The notes below the pieces were generated by a model. It searched no databases, was not told the origin of the DNA, and saw only the letters and a list, made by a program, of their open reading frames with translations. Source: Helicoverpa zea (taxonomy: Eukaryota > Arthropoda > Insecta > Lepidoptera > Noctuidae). From it: a stretch of DNA of 64,000 nt. Position numbers and translations under genes: made by a program. The stretch's first letter is position 1. Every line of letters starts with the position of its first letter. Below are positions 43,142 to 53,034 of this stretch, piece by piece. The stretch spans positions 2,356,001-2,420,000 of the forward strand of contig NC_061473.1 of assembly GCF_022581195.2 (NCBI RefSeq), read 5' to 3'.

Positions 43142-46100
43142 CTACGGTGGCCGGGAGTCATCTCGCGACACCCGGCGCCCATGGTGTCTACCTGGTCCAG
43201 CGCGGCGGCCGGGATGAGAGGTGCGAACTCTCTGGCGTTCCGCCTCCTCCTTCTCGAGCATGACCGCTTCGCAGAAGGAGGCGACGGCATCCCATTCCCT
43301 CTCGCCCCGGACCATGGCCTGAACCAGGGCCGGACGCGAGAGGTCGCCGCCGCCCAAAGCCTCGACGAGGACCCGGCGGTGCCCTTCCCATGCGGGGCAC
43401 ACCTGGACTGTGTGGTCCACCGTGTCCTCGGGGCTGTCCGCACAATGGTGACACCCGGGCGCCTCCTCACGACCGATGCGGTGCAGGTACCTCCCGAAAC
43501 AACCGTGTCCGGTGAGGACCTGCGTCATGCGGTACGTGAGGGCGCCGTGACTCCTCCCGAGCCACTCCTCAAAGAGGGGACTTACCGCCACGATGGTGGC
43601 GTGCCCTGCACTGGGTTGCGATAGTCGCTCCCTCCAGGCCACCATGAGATCGCGCCGGAGCTCCGCCCGCTGCGCGACAACTTGCCGCGGCAACGGGGTT
43701 TCTCCCCGGCGCTGAGCCTCCTCGCGCCAGTCGTACAGGCGCAAGAAGACCCTCGCCTCCAGATCCCACGGTGGCAGTCCAGCGAGTAGGCCAGCTGCTT
43801 CGCGGGAGATCGTGCGGTACCCCCGGATTAGCCTAATGGCTATCACCCTTTGGGGCACGTTCAGGTAGTGCACAGCCCGCGGCCGTGCCGAACGTGCCCA
43901 TACCGGGGCCCCGTAAAGGGCCATGGACCGCATGACCCCCGCGTAGAGTTTACGGCAGGGGGCGTTTGGGCCTCCCAGGTTGGGCAGGAGCCGCTTGAAT
44001 GCAGCACCTGCCTTCTCCAGTTTGGGGCCCAAACGTCGGAAGTGCTCGACGAAGCTCCACCGGCCGTCGAGGACGAGTCCCAGGTACTTCATCGCCCTCT
44101 CGACGCCGATGGTAGCCCCCCCCACCGTGACTTGGGAGCCTGAAGGTGGCGCGTTCCGAAGCCCATGAAAGCACATGGCCTCGGATTTGTGCAAGGCCAC
44201 CTCCAGTCCCAGCAGCTGGATCCTCTCGATGACTATCGCAACCCCGCGCGTCATTATGTCGGCCGCCTCCTGGTGCGACCTCCCTTGTGCCAGAACCAGC
44301 GTGTCGTCAGCGTAGCAGACCACGCTGACGCCGCTAGGGAGGTCGGCGCGCAGCACCCAGTCGTAGCCGATGTTCCACAAGAGCGGCCCCAGTACCGACC
44401 CCTGCGGAACACCGCACGACATCTCTCGCCGGTTCCATTCCCCGTTGTGACCAGGGTAAATGATGGACCTATCCGACAGATAGGCCTCGACCACGCGACG
44501 AAGGTAGGTCGGCACCCGGTGATACCGGAGTGCCTCCCTGATGCAACTCCAGGGAAGGGTGTTGAAGGCGTTGGCGATGTCAAGAGACACCGCCAAGACG
44601 ACCCCCCCCCGGGACACAGCATCCCCCGTCGTGAGAGCTCTCACGCGCATGATGGCGTCCACCGTTGAGCGCCCCTTGCGGAAACCGAACTGGTGGTCCG
44701 CAAGGTCCGGCCCTATCCCCCCAAGGTGCGCGACGAGGCGGTGTGCGACAACTCGCTCAAAGAGCTTGCCCACCTCGTCGAGCAACACGATAGGCCGGTA
44801 TGCGGACGGAGAGTCCGCAGGGCGCCCCGGCTTCCGTATGAGGACCAGTTTCCCTGTCTTCCAACGAAGTGGGAACTGGCCCCTCTCCAAACATGCGCTG
44901 AGAAGCCCCCTAAGTCGAGGCCCGAGAGCCTCAAGGGCCAGGACCCAGGCCTTGCCAGGCAGGCCGTCAGGCCCTGGGGCGGTGTTTTTGGCTTTCAGCC
45001 TAGCCACCGCCACTCTCAGGTCCACCCCAGTCACCTCGGGGACATCGTCGTCGTCGGAAGTGTGGTCCGTACTTGACACCGCGGGTTGCAGAGACATGGG
45101 CGGGGGAGAGTGTTCCCCGCGCGAAGGGAACAGAGCGCTCACCACCTCCTCCACCAGCTGAGGCCGAAGACTCTGGGTCAGCGGGGGGGCCCATGGGCGG
45201 AGCTTGCCCCGCACCATTTTGTACGGGCGCCCCCACGGGTCCCTGTCCAGAGACCCCAGCAGCTCCGCATTGGCCACCTCCTTGGCCTGGACGATGGCCA
45301 ATTGGAGGGCGGTCTTCGCAGCTCTGTAACCCTCGTACAGCTCTGCTTCCCTGGCTTCTGCATCCGGAGGGCGGATGCGCAGCCTGCGGTGTCTGGTGTA
45401 CAGGTGCCTCGCAGCGACGCACGCCTCTCGAAGGGCGGCGATCTCGCGAGACCACCAGTACACCTGGCGTCGGGCGCGTCCTGGCGGGACTCGGGGCATG
45501 GCCACGTCACAAATCTCGGACATGGTCTCCCGGAACCACTCCGCCTCGTCGTTGATGTCGGCGGGCCTGTCCGGTGATGACACCCAGGCCTGCACGACTG
45601 AGGCTTCCAGGAGAAGCTCCCGGTCAAGGTGCCTCAGCGCCCAACGTGGACCACTCGGGGTCTGCAGGACCGGCGCGCTAGGGTTCTGGGCGGAGACGTC
45701 AAACCGGATGTACCGGTGATCGGAGTAGGTCTCCACCCCCTCCTCCACGCGCCAGTCAAAGACACGCGGTAGCAGAGCGGGGCTGGCGAACGAGATATCC
45801 ACCACTGACTCGCCCCGCATCCGTACACACGTGGGGACAGAACCCCGATTGAGGACGACCAGGCCTGCTTCCAGCGCCCAGTCCTCCACCATCCTACCCC
45901 GTGCATCTGTGCGTCGGGAACCCCAGGCCAAGTTCTTGGCGTTGAAGTCCCCTAACACTATCACGGGGAGGGAATAACTTCCGACGACGACGGACAACTC
46001 CAGGAGGGAGTTGTGGAACTCGGCGAGAGTTCGGCTCGGGGAGAAGTACACCCCCACGACGACTATCTCCCCGAACCGTGCTGCGACGCAACCCCTTCCA

Positions 46101-46309
46101 CTCTTCACCCCTTCGAGGGAAGGAGTACCAGCGGCGGCCGACGATATGATGGTCACTGAGCCGCTAAGGTCCTTAACCCAGTCATCCCTGGGAAGGACAA
46201 AGTACGGCTCAGCGACCACGGCGATGTTGATCGACCACTGCGCCATGCTTTGGAGCAGCAGATCCTGGGCACGGGCGCAGTGGTTGATGTTCGCCTGGAG
46301 GAAGCGCAA
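43142..46309 (-). CDS. R1-clade LINE ORF2: endonuclease and reverse transcriptase
   Basis: The 1055-residue polyprotein nicks the target DNA and reverse-transcribes the LINE RNA at the nick. Residues 1-205 are an apurinic-like endonuclease: ANIN (7-9), Glu34 (AEPY), GDFN (Asp121, Asn123), Asp171 and SDHRYI (196-201). Reverse transcriptase spans about 430-760: YRPIVLLDEVGKLFERV, FGFRKGRSTVDAI, SLDIANAF with Asp577, CGVPQGSVLGPLLW, and YADD at 666-669. The C-terminus has a C-x2-C-x9-H-x4-C knuckle (Cys953, Cys956, His966, Cys971). The listed start is a TTG. The frame opens at 46330 after a TGA and has no AUG before residue 22, so it probably depends on ORF1 termination-reinitiation or another non-AUG mechanism. 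All catalytic motifs look intact. Confidence 0.93.
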   Translation of the reverse strand: MRFLQANINHCARAQDLLLQSMAQWSINIAVVAEPYFVLPRDDWVKDLSGSVTIISSAAAGTPSLEGVKSGRGCVAARFGEIVVVGVYFSPSRTLAEFHNSLLELSVVVGSYSLPVIVLGDFNAKNLAWGSRRTDARGRMVEDWALEAGLVVLNRGSVPTCVRMRGESVVDISFASPALLPRVFDWRVEEGVETYSDHRYIRFDVSAQNPSAPVLQTPSGPRWALRHLDRELLLEASVVQAWVSSPDRPADINDEAEWFRETMSEICDVAMPRVPPGRARRQVYWWSREIAALREACVAARHLYTRHRRLRIRPPDAEAREAELYEGYRAAKTALQLAIVQAKEVANAELLGSLDRDPWGRPYKMVRGKLRPWAPPLTQSLRPQLVEEVVSALFPSRGEHSPPPMSLQPAVSSTDHTSDDDDVPEVTGVDLRVAVARLKAKNTAPGPDGLPGKAWVLALEALGPRLRGLLSACLERGQFPLRWKTGKLVLIRKPGRPADSPSAYRPIVLLDEVGKLFERVVAHRLVAHLGGIGPDLADHQFGFRKGRSTVDAIMRVRALTTGDAVSRGGVVLAVSLDIANAFNTLPWSCIREALRYHRVPTYLRRVVEAYLSDRSIIYPGHNGEWNRREMSCGVPQGSVLGPLLWNIGYDWVLRADLPSGVSVVCYADDTLVLAQGRSHQEAADIMTRGVAIVIERIQLLGLEVALHKSEAMCFHGLRNAPPSGSQVTVGGATIGVERAMKYLGLVLDGRWSFVEHFRRLGPKLEKAGAAFKRLLPNLGGPNAPCRKLYAGVMRSMALYGAPVWARSARPRAVHYLNVPQRVIAIRLIRGYRTISREAAGLLAGLPPWDLEARVFLRLYDWREEAQRRGETPLPRQVVAQRAELRRDLMVAWRERLSQPSAGHATIVAVSPLFEEWLGRSHGALTYRMTQVLTGHGCFGRYLHRIGREEAPGCHHCADSPEDTVDHTVQVCPAWEGHRRVLVEALGGGDLSRPALVQAMVRGEREWDAVASFCEAVMLEKEEAERQRVRTSHPGRRAGPGRHHGRRVSRDDSRPP

Positions 46310-46319
46310 TGGAGCCAGA

Positions 46320-48335
46320 CTAGCACTCCATCACGTCTTCCTCCTCTTGAGACGCAGACACGGGCGCCGCGACAGCAGCAGTGGCGACGGCGTTGACAGC
46401 GGCGGCAGCGTTGGGGGCGGCGGCGGCCGCAGGAGCTGCGGTTGTGGCCACTGCGGAGGTGGTGGTGGTGGCGGCGACGGACGGCCGGCCCTTGCCCTTA
46501 CTCTTGGTCTTGGCGGGTGGGGCACAGGACTTGCTCCCCGCCCGGTGTTCGGCCGGCTTGCCAGCCGCCGCGCACGCAGTGCAGTGCGGCGCGGCGCTAC
46601 AAGCCACGGCCTTGTGTCCGGGCTGACCGCAGCGGAAGCAGAGGGCGCTGCGGTCGACCTCCGAGGTGCAACGAACACCCACATGATGCCCGACGTGGCA
46701 TCGGAAGCACCTCAGCGGTCGGGGGTCAAGCAGCTTGACCTGCGCCGACACCCAGCCAACCAGCAATCTTCGGCCGTCTACGATGCGCTTGGCCGCCGTC
46801 ACGGGGCAGCTCACCGTGATGGTGCACGTGCCCCTGAAGTCGGGACGTATGGTGCCCGCCTTCACTTCGTCGGCAGAGCACCCACCCGTCCTAGCGACGG
46901 CGGCCACCACCTCCTCCGCAGTAACTGAGTCGTCCAGGCCCATGATGCGCAGATCCGCACACTTGTGGGGCCTGGAGACTCGGGCATCGTCCGCACTTAT
47001 GGACGCCCTAAGCCTCTCGGCTAGAGCGTCTGCGGCGGGCCCACTGGCCGCTCCTGGGACCTCCAGCATACGGGCGCCTGTTGCGGTCACCCTGAGCCGG
47101 AGGCCGGAGGCGATACCCAGCTCCTGCAGGTTCACCGCCTCCTTTGCTTGGGCGAGCACGTCGCGGTACGACACGCCCCTTTTGACCGCGTCCGGCTGTA
47201 GTGTGACTACTACAGCCGCGGTTTTGGGGGCGCGGAGTTTCGCCGCGGCGGCTCGCTCCCTGCGCCGCTGTTTCTGGGCCTTCTTTTTGGCCGCTTTGGC
47301 CGCCCTCCGCCTCTTTTTCTTTTCCCCCACCACCTGCCACTCAGACTCAGTGGCAGAAGAGGTAGGGGCCGCAGACGGTGTCGGCTTTGGAGGGCGTTTC
47401 GCCACTGGTGCCGACGACGGAGCCGGTGCTGACGGTGGCACCGGGGGCCTCTGCGCCTGGACCGCCCTTGCGGTCTTGGGCTTTGGCTGAGCGGGCGCCC
47501 TCCTGGTCGGTCCGTTCGGCGCCGCGACAGGGGGCTTGCTCGGCGGTCCCCTTCTGGGTGGGGTTGCCGCTGCAACCGCGGCCGCATAGGAGGCCCTTTG
47601 GGCCGCTGGGGGCTTCGACGCCGCGAGGGGGGGGCGCAGGACCCTGCCCTCCAGGACTGAGAAGCGAGCCTGGAAGGCCGCCATCTCCTGACGGACTAGG
47701 GCCAGGATCTGGCTCTCAGCCGGCGCAGTCTGCGCCTGTTGCCTGGCCCCACCGCGCTCCGCCCCCTGCTCGCGCATCTTAGCGAGCTCCGCCCGGAGAC
47801 TCCTGTTCTCCTCCACAAGAGACTCCAGGGCGGCCGTCAGACGACCCACCTCCTGCTGCAGTTTGGCCAGCTCGCTCACGGGAGCCCGGCCAAAGTTGCT
47901 CACCGCTGCGGCGGTGATGGAGGCGGTGGCGGCCTCAATGGCGCCGTCTTTGCTGGCCTTTTTTCTCTTTAAGGCCACCTGCCTGATGGCGGACTCCACC
48001 GTCTTCTCGAAGTCCGCCCTGCGCTCCCGGTCGGAGCCGATGGCCGACTCCTCCTCGGAGGAGGAGCTCCGATGAGCCGCTCCTCCGCCACCCCCAGAAG
48101 CCCTAGCGGACCCTTCGCTGACGGGCCTCCTGGCGACCTTTTTGGCCGAGGCCCCGCGACCACCAGAGGAGGACCCGGGGTCTTCCCTCCTCCTCTTGAG
48201 GAAGGCGTCGGCCCGGTGGTCCTTCTTGTTGCGGGGGAGCTTAAAACCCCCCGCATCCCCCTCGCTGGACACGGACTCGGAGTCCGAGTCCTCGTCCCAC
48301 TCCCTTTCATCATCTTTGTTTTTATTACTTTTTTG
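46320..48335 (-). CDS. R1-clade LINE ORF1: gag-like RNA-binding protein
   Basis: This protein packages LINE RNA. The frame is open from just after a TAA (48338-48336) to the TAG at 46322-46320. Counting from a GTG at 48272 (650 residues), it has an acidic/Ser-rich start, a coiled-coil-like stretch near 135-170 (LAKLQQEVGRLTAALESLVE), a basic and Ala/Pro-rich middle, a ferredoxin-like segment (MGLDDSVTAEEVVAAVA) before the knuckles, and three CCHC motifs: 522-535 (C-x2-C-x4-H-x4-C), 545-558 (CFRCGQPGHKAVAC) and 564-583. No in-frame AUG exists at the start. An ATGATG at 48313-48308 is in another frame. This copy may therefore start at a non-AUG codon or carry a start-region frameshift. ORF2 follows after 10 nt. 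Confidence 0.9.
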   Translation of the reverse strand, partial: QKSNKNKDDEREWDEDSDSESVSSEGDAGGFKLPRNKKDHRADAFLKRRREDPGSSSGGRGASAKKVARRPVSEGSARASGGGGGAAHRSSSSEEESAIGSDRERRADFEKTVESAIRQVALKRKKASKDGAIEAATASITAAAVSNFGRAPVSELAKLQQEVGRLTAALESLVEENRSLRAELAKMREQGAERGGARQQAQTAPAESQILALVRQEMAAFQARFSVLEGRVLRPPLAASKPPAAQRASYAAAVAAATPPRRGPPSKPPVAAPNGPTRRAPAQPKPKTARAVQAQRPPVPPSAPAPSSAPVAKRPPKPTPSAAPTSSATESEWQVVGEKKKRRRAAKAAKKKAQKQRRRERAAAAKLRAPKTAAVVVTLQPDAVKRGVSYRDVLAQAKEAVNLQELGIASGLRLRVTATGARMLEVPGAASGPAADALAERLRASISADDARVSRPHKCADLRIMGLDDSVTAEEVVAAVARTGGCSADEVKAGTIRPDFRGTCTITVSCPVTAAKRIVDGRRLLVGWVSAQVKLLDPRPLRCFRCHVGHHVGVRCTSEVDRSALCFRCGQPGHKAVACSAAPHCTACAAAGKPAEHRAGSKSCAPPAKTKSKGKGRPSVAATTTTSAVATTAAPAAAAAPNAAAAVNAVATAAVAAPVSASQEEEDVMEC

Positions 48336-48888
48336 TTAGGGTATCCATACAGTTCCCACGATTATGAGAGCACTAAACGTCGACCCCGGCAGTGGCCTCA
48401 TACCGGGGCAAGCCTACATACTGTTGGGGGCGGCTGGCCCCAACAGGGGGGAGCGCTAACGACCGTGTCCCCCACGGCCATTCATCCCCTCGCCGCGCTC
48501 CCGAAACTTGGGATTGGGTGGTTTTTTATCAAGAGGTGTCCTTCCTCTGGGCCGGGCGATTAAGCCAAGCCCTCGGCGGCGGCATTATGCATGCCTCCGT
48601 CTGCTGTCCGGCCAACCCGGCTCAGCAAACCCGCCGAAAGGTTTGCTCTTCGTTGTACGAAGAGCAAACGACCACCGCTTTGGTGCGCCTGCACCTCCGC
48701 GGGTATGGCCGCATCCTTGCCATGTCCACTAGCGTGGACTGGTCAGGAGCGGCCCCTCCCTGGGTCCCTCTTTGTCTGGCCTCTCCCCTGAACCTTTCCG
48801 GCATGAGTATCTCTACCGGCAGAGCTTCAGGATCATTGAGGCACGCAAGCCCCACCACGACGACAACGTGGGGACCCCCTCGGTGGGG
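48336..48888 (-). promoter_or_regulatory. 5' UTR / internal promoter region of the R1 LINE
   Basis: Presumed by position: R1-type LINEs are transcribed from within their 5' UTR. The first bases on the minus strand, CCCCACCGAGGGGGTCCCCA, can pair with a GGTGGGG slightly downstream. No TATA box is seen. Confidence 0.5.
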
Positions 48889-49031
48889 ATAGGCCTCCCC
48901 CTTAGATCTCCACAGATACCTGTTGGAGGCGACCTGCATCCAGCGTCTTCCGGCGACCTTTATAAGGTCGTCTGTCCACCTTGTTGGTGAACGTCCTACG
49001 CTGCGCTTGCTAGTCCGTGGACTGGAACCCT

Positions 49032-50220
49032 ACCCCAACATAATTAGAAAATCATGGTAGATGATACATTCATTACGTCATGTTAATGTCACAGATTATG
49101 TAAACAAACAATACCCTTTCGATCTGTTATGATCATTGTTATACATTTGGTTCAAGTGAGTATTAATTTCATGTTTTGATCATTAGTTAAAATTAGGTCA
49201 GTCAATGCGAAAATAAAATGGTTAATGATCAAATAAATTTAACTGCCTACCTCAACTTTCATTGTATGATTTAGAGTTAAATCTATTATCATCATCACCT
49301 GCCTAGCCTTTTACGGATTGTGAGTGACTGCCCATATGACCTCCTCAACCCAATACCCCTAGATAAGACTGGTTTTCAGACTTTCTGGCTTCTGATTGAA
49401 TACCCGTAAAAATAAAAGTTAAAAAAAAAAAACCATACGTTGCTTAACTTTATGATCGATCGACCCGCGGCTTTAACTTAACTTTATTTTGAAAAGAGTG
49501 TCTATGGAGTTTCTTACCGGTTCTTTTCCATCAGACCCACTCTTTGAAACTTTACACCTAACTATTGATGAGAACCTTTGATAAGTCTATACCTCCAAAA
49601 ACCTTGACTTAAATACTTTGTAGAAACATCGCTTTTTGAAAAGTGGAGAAACTTCGCAGAAACTACCAGGTCGACTTTGAAAAAGATTTTCGAAAGCGTG
49701 AGAAGTTATCCGGGACGCGGTTCCTGAACTTTGTGGAATACTAAGAAGCTTAAACAAAACGCGAATATAAAATGTGTACCAACTGTTTCCCGTGGAAACT
49801 ACTTTTCGAGCTCGGACAAAATAAATGTACATAGGTACATATATTTCAATTTTTTTTTTAAATCTGTTCTGTGATTTCTGAGCAAACAAATATTTGTGTC
49901 CTCTTTAGGTACAAAATATGAATTTTAAGCATAGATTTTCTAACTTTTATTCACTTCCAAATTCTTCTCACAACATTAATCCTATATATTTTCTTTATCA
50001 CCAAGTTTATAGTTTATCTCAGCGTTTTAAAAGATATGTAGTTTATTCAAGCGTTTTCTCTTAACTAAGAAACTGTCGGAAGTTCGCGACTGTAGAAGAA
50101 AACAGGATATCAATATTTCTCTATAATTGTTTAGTAAAGCTATATTTAATGGAGCGATCATCCCTAGTGCATCCTGTTCTAGAGTATTGTTTACAACAAA
50201 TACAATGACACGGGTTTAAA
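49032..50220. other. AT-rich non-coding stretch with SINE scraps
   Basis: Starts with the end of the split SINE (to about 49052). A further SINE scrap lies at 49290-49405 ('tgcctagccttttacggattg', 'atatgacctcctcaaccca', 'agactttctggcttctga'). No gene. Confidence 0.55.
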
Positions 50221-50830
50221 AATCGGTCAAGTGCGAGTCGTAATCGCGAACGAAGGGTTTTTTTATCCATTTTTTTTTGTGTGCGAGCTACATAACATAC
50301 TTATTTTATTCTAGTTCTCATTGTAAAATCCCATGCATTGATGCATTGGACAGCACGTAAATGTCGGTCCTGCGCCTGATCTATCTCAGGTCGTGTCGGA
50401 TTGCCGTCCCATCGGGCGCAGAGAGTGAAGGAATAGTGAGTGCACCTGTGTCTGCGCAAATGCTTGTGCACTATAATAATTCCTGCGCAGTGGGCTTATC
50501 TCTTTACATAATACCCCGGTCAAAATAGACATTTGAAATAACAATAATTCCCGGAAAGCTGAATTTTGGTGGAGAGCTTGGGTTTATTATTATAAATAAA
50601 ATATTAAAAGTCCCCATCGATCCCATGTGTGTGTCAAAAGTTATTCGAGGTTAAATGTCAAAATTTTAGGTTTTTTGATGTTATTTCGAAAACGGTAAGT
50701 TTTATCAAAAAAGAACATCAGACCAAAGTTGTAGATCTTAAAATTTTCTACAAAAATGGCATCAACAGTTTTCTTCTAAATGTTACCATTGCTGAGATAT
50801 CGCGATTCAAAGAGTCACACTACACATGAT
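50215..50830. repeat. Moth repeat scraps (AAGTGCGAGTCG / CGAAGGGTT)
   Basis: 50225-50270 carries 'cggtcaagtgcgagtcgtaatcgcgaacgaaggg', an end motif also seen at 56400 and 63005. 50640-50820 includes 'aatgtcaaaattttaggttttttgatgttatttcgaaaacgg' and 'gctgagatatcgcg', part of another dispersed repeat. No coding content. Confidence 0.5.
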
Positions 50831-50965
50831 ACTCTCTCTCTCTTCTCTCTTTCCATTCTATCGAAGCAAAACAATGCCTACAAACGGACTGAAGGTATGT
50901 AAATTGCTGAATAGTAAACGTTGAATGTAGAATGTTAGTACATACCACGGAGAATTAAATGACTA

Positions 50966-51192
50966 TAGTTCGGCCATTCAGAGAATGCGTTCCTGACACG
51001 TCGCGATTGAACTGACGACGTAACTACATTCATTGATTATTGATATAATAATGTTGTTTTAATGCTCCTCAATTGTTAAAACGGTAAACAACCAGCAAAA
51101 ATATTTTTATCGTAACTGCAACGCCATTGCAAAGTTACGTCGTCAGTTCAATCGCGACGTGTCAGGAACGCATTCTCTGAATGGCCGAACTA
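50966..51192 (-). mobile_element. 227-bp MITE with 60-bp perfect TIRs, copy 3 (inverted)
   Basis: Reverse complement identical by eye to 904-1130 and 27732-27958. TA lies at 50964-50965 and 51193-51194. It sits between two diverged direct repeats of about 90 bp (50880-50966, 51490-51580). Confidence 0.92.
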
Positions 51193-51195
51193 TAG

Positions 51196-51488
51196 TGGAT
51201 ATGCCATAACGGAAAATCTCCAAAGAAAGTAGCGCGCCAAAATGCGAGTGTGCGGGAGACGAGGAACGTTACTGTCTCCGCCCTTATACACCTGCTTTGA
51301 ACCCAATAATATTTGTATTACCTACCAAAAAATTCTGATAGATGTCTCGAAGAACCAGAACGCCTCGTTAGTTCACTCGTAACTGATGGTTTTGCTCATG
51401 CCCACAGTACATATTTGACCTAGAAGAGGACGCCTGACCTACCTACATCAATTATGGTATCTCCGTTTATCTTTGCTTACTCCATGAT
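51196..51488 (+). repeat. Dispersed repeat, inverted partner of 5845-6110
   Basis: Begins TGCCATAACGGAAAATCTCC and ends near 'cttactcc'. The order of matching words is given at the partner. The MITE inserted just outside its left edge. Confidence 0.7.
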
Positions 51489-51584
51489 ACAAACAAATAG
51501 TTTGAAGGTATGTCTATTTCTGAATCCTAAACTTTGAAGGTAGAATGTTTGTCAATCTGCCTAGCTTAATTGCTATAGTGAAGT

Positions 51585-53030
51585 GATTGTCAAAGGCTTA
51601 CATTCTCCAACCGACTTTATATTCTGAAAGATTCAAACATGAATTCAGACGGTCCAAGCAAAATGTTCGGTGTTTATCTACTTAGTTATCAAAACTTTGT
51701 AGGTAGGTACCTAGTAAACAAATATACTAACGCAGCTAAATTTGAATTCTATGATTAAGTTATTACAGAAAATGTTAACTATGATGAATCTGAGAAATAT
51801 GAGATGTGATGTTTAATATGAGAATCAAACTTAGTTATATTTTTGACGTTCAGAAGTGCTTGTAACGGCCTTAATGATTTGACTTTGACTTTGATGATTA
51901 AGTGAAACAAACAAGCAATTGCTGCGGTTTAGTTTATCGATAAAGGTTCTCGGTATTCTATCGTGTACCTATTGAACATCTAGGGTCTTATGTAACAAAG
52001 CTATTACGAATGTAATTAATAGGTCATTTCTAGCTGAACAATATGTGTGCCGAGAAGGTTGCTTCATTCAACAAAATAAATAAATAAAATATGTTTTAAA
52101 AAGGTATATTAAACGAACAATGTGCAAGATACTAAATAAATAAATTTAGTTTTTTTTTTTTTTACAATAATAAAGCTCTATATGTAATGTTCTACAAATA
52201 CGTCGCACTGTCGTAACAATTCGCCATTGTTTTTAATAAAACATTTGGAACGACAGATGAATGTGACGTTATCGATTTTTGAGACATTTTATTAAGAAAA
52301 AGAAGATTTTTGCGGCAATGCAACATATTCCTACCAAGGATTTTTTTGCTTTCGTATAACCAAGACAGTTTTGTTCAACAGAAAAATTTCATTCTCATTT
52401 TTACTTTATGTCGGAGTCGTCGGATAGTAAGCTTCGTTAAATATTGTCCAGAATTACTTTGTTAAAATTGTATTAATTTTAGTGAGTTCAACCACATTGA
52501 GCATCTATAACATATGTATGTATGTATTTCTTCAACGTTTTATCTTCATTATCTATAAAGCCATTTTTTATTTTTAAATGGTGAGAAGCGAGCAGATTCT
52601 CGTCGACCATAGACACATGAGGATTAGCAAGTACAAACCCATATACAAACATGATTTTCTCTTTGGACAATCAAGCGTAAACATTTTAGTACGTAACTCG
52701 TACGTACGTATTATTATAGTTTATATGATTAAACTATAATAATACCAAGATTAAAATAATTTAACTGCTCTATAGGTATGTACTTATAAAGCAATTTCTT
52801 TTGAAAGCGTTTTATTTAACAATAATTTTAATTGAAATCGTATTTTTTTCTTTGTTTACGTTTACATTTTTTTTTTTTAGATTTAATATTAAAACGAAAT
52901 TAGATTTCCAAGTAGTCTCGTGTTCGCCTGAGGCATAAGATATTATTAAATAATACGATTAAAGAATGGAATTTTCTTCGTGGGTGCCAAAAATATCGCA
53001 GACGTTTTTTATCCCCCTCCCTCTTTAGTT
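51585..53030. other. AT-rich non-coding stretch with a LINE tail scrap
   Basis: 51845-51900 reads 'gacgttcagaagtgcttgtaacggcc' and 'atttgactttgactttgatg', the tail of a moth Jockey/CR1-type LINE. Nothing else is recognised. Confidence 0.5.
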
Positions 53031-53034
53031 TTAA

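Larger units (their letters stand above)
42798..48888 (-). mobile_element. Full-length R1-clade LINE (6.1 kb) with 12-bp duplication and poly(A)
   Basis: The exact duplication ATAGGCCTCCCC lies at 42786-42797 and 48889-48900. The minus strand has a 5' UTR of about 550 nt, ORF1 (gag-like, three zinc knuckles), ORF2 (endonuclease, reverse transcriptase, zinc knuckle), a 300-nt structured 3' UTR and a pure A tail of about 45 nt (T's at 42798-42842). No stop interrupts either frame. It is GC-rich against an AT-rich host. The long tail and perfect duplication mean recent insertion. Non-site-specific insertion separates it from rDNA-specific R1 and telomeric TRAS/SART. Confidence 0.93.
42752..49019 (-). 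mobile_element. RTE-like LINE tail/derived repeat in the SINE, itself split by the R1 LINE
   Basis: Pieces 42752-42797 ('catcatctcagctataggacgtccactgctgaacataggc') and 48889-49019 ('ctccacagatacctgttggaggcgacctgcatcc', 'ataaggtcgtctgtccacc', 'ctacgctgcgcttgc') form one repeat of about 165 bp when the R1 insert is removed. It is flanked by the 12-bp duplication GACTGGAACCCT. The phrase 'aggcctcccc' is typical of moth RTE-type 3' ends. A related copy lies at 56866-57010. Confidence 0.75.

Noticed and set aside
46331..48563. Many long plus-strand and off-frame open frames over the R1 LINE
   Set aside because: They are shadows of GC-rich ORF1 and ORF2. Only the two minus-strand frames carry family motifs.
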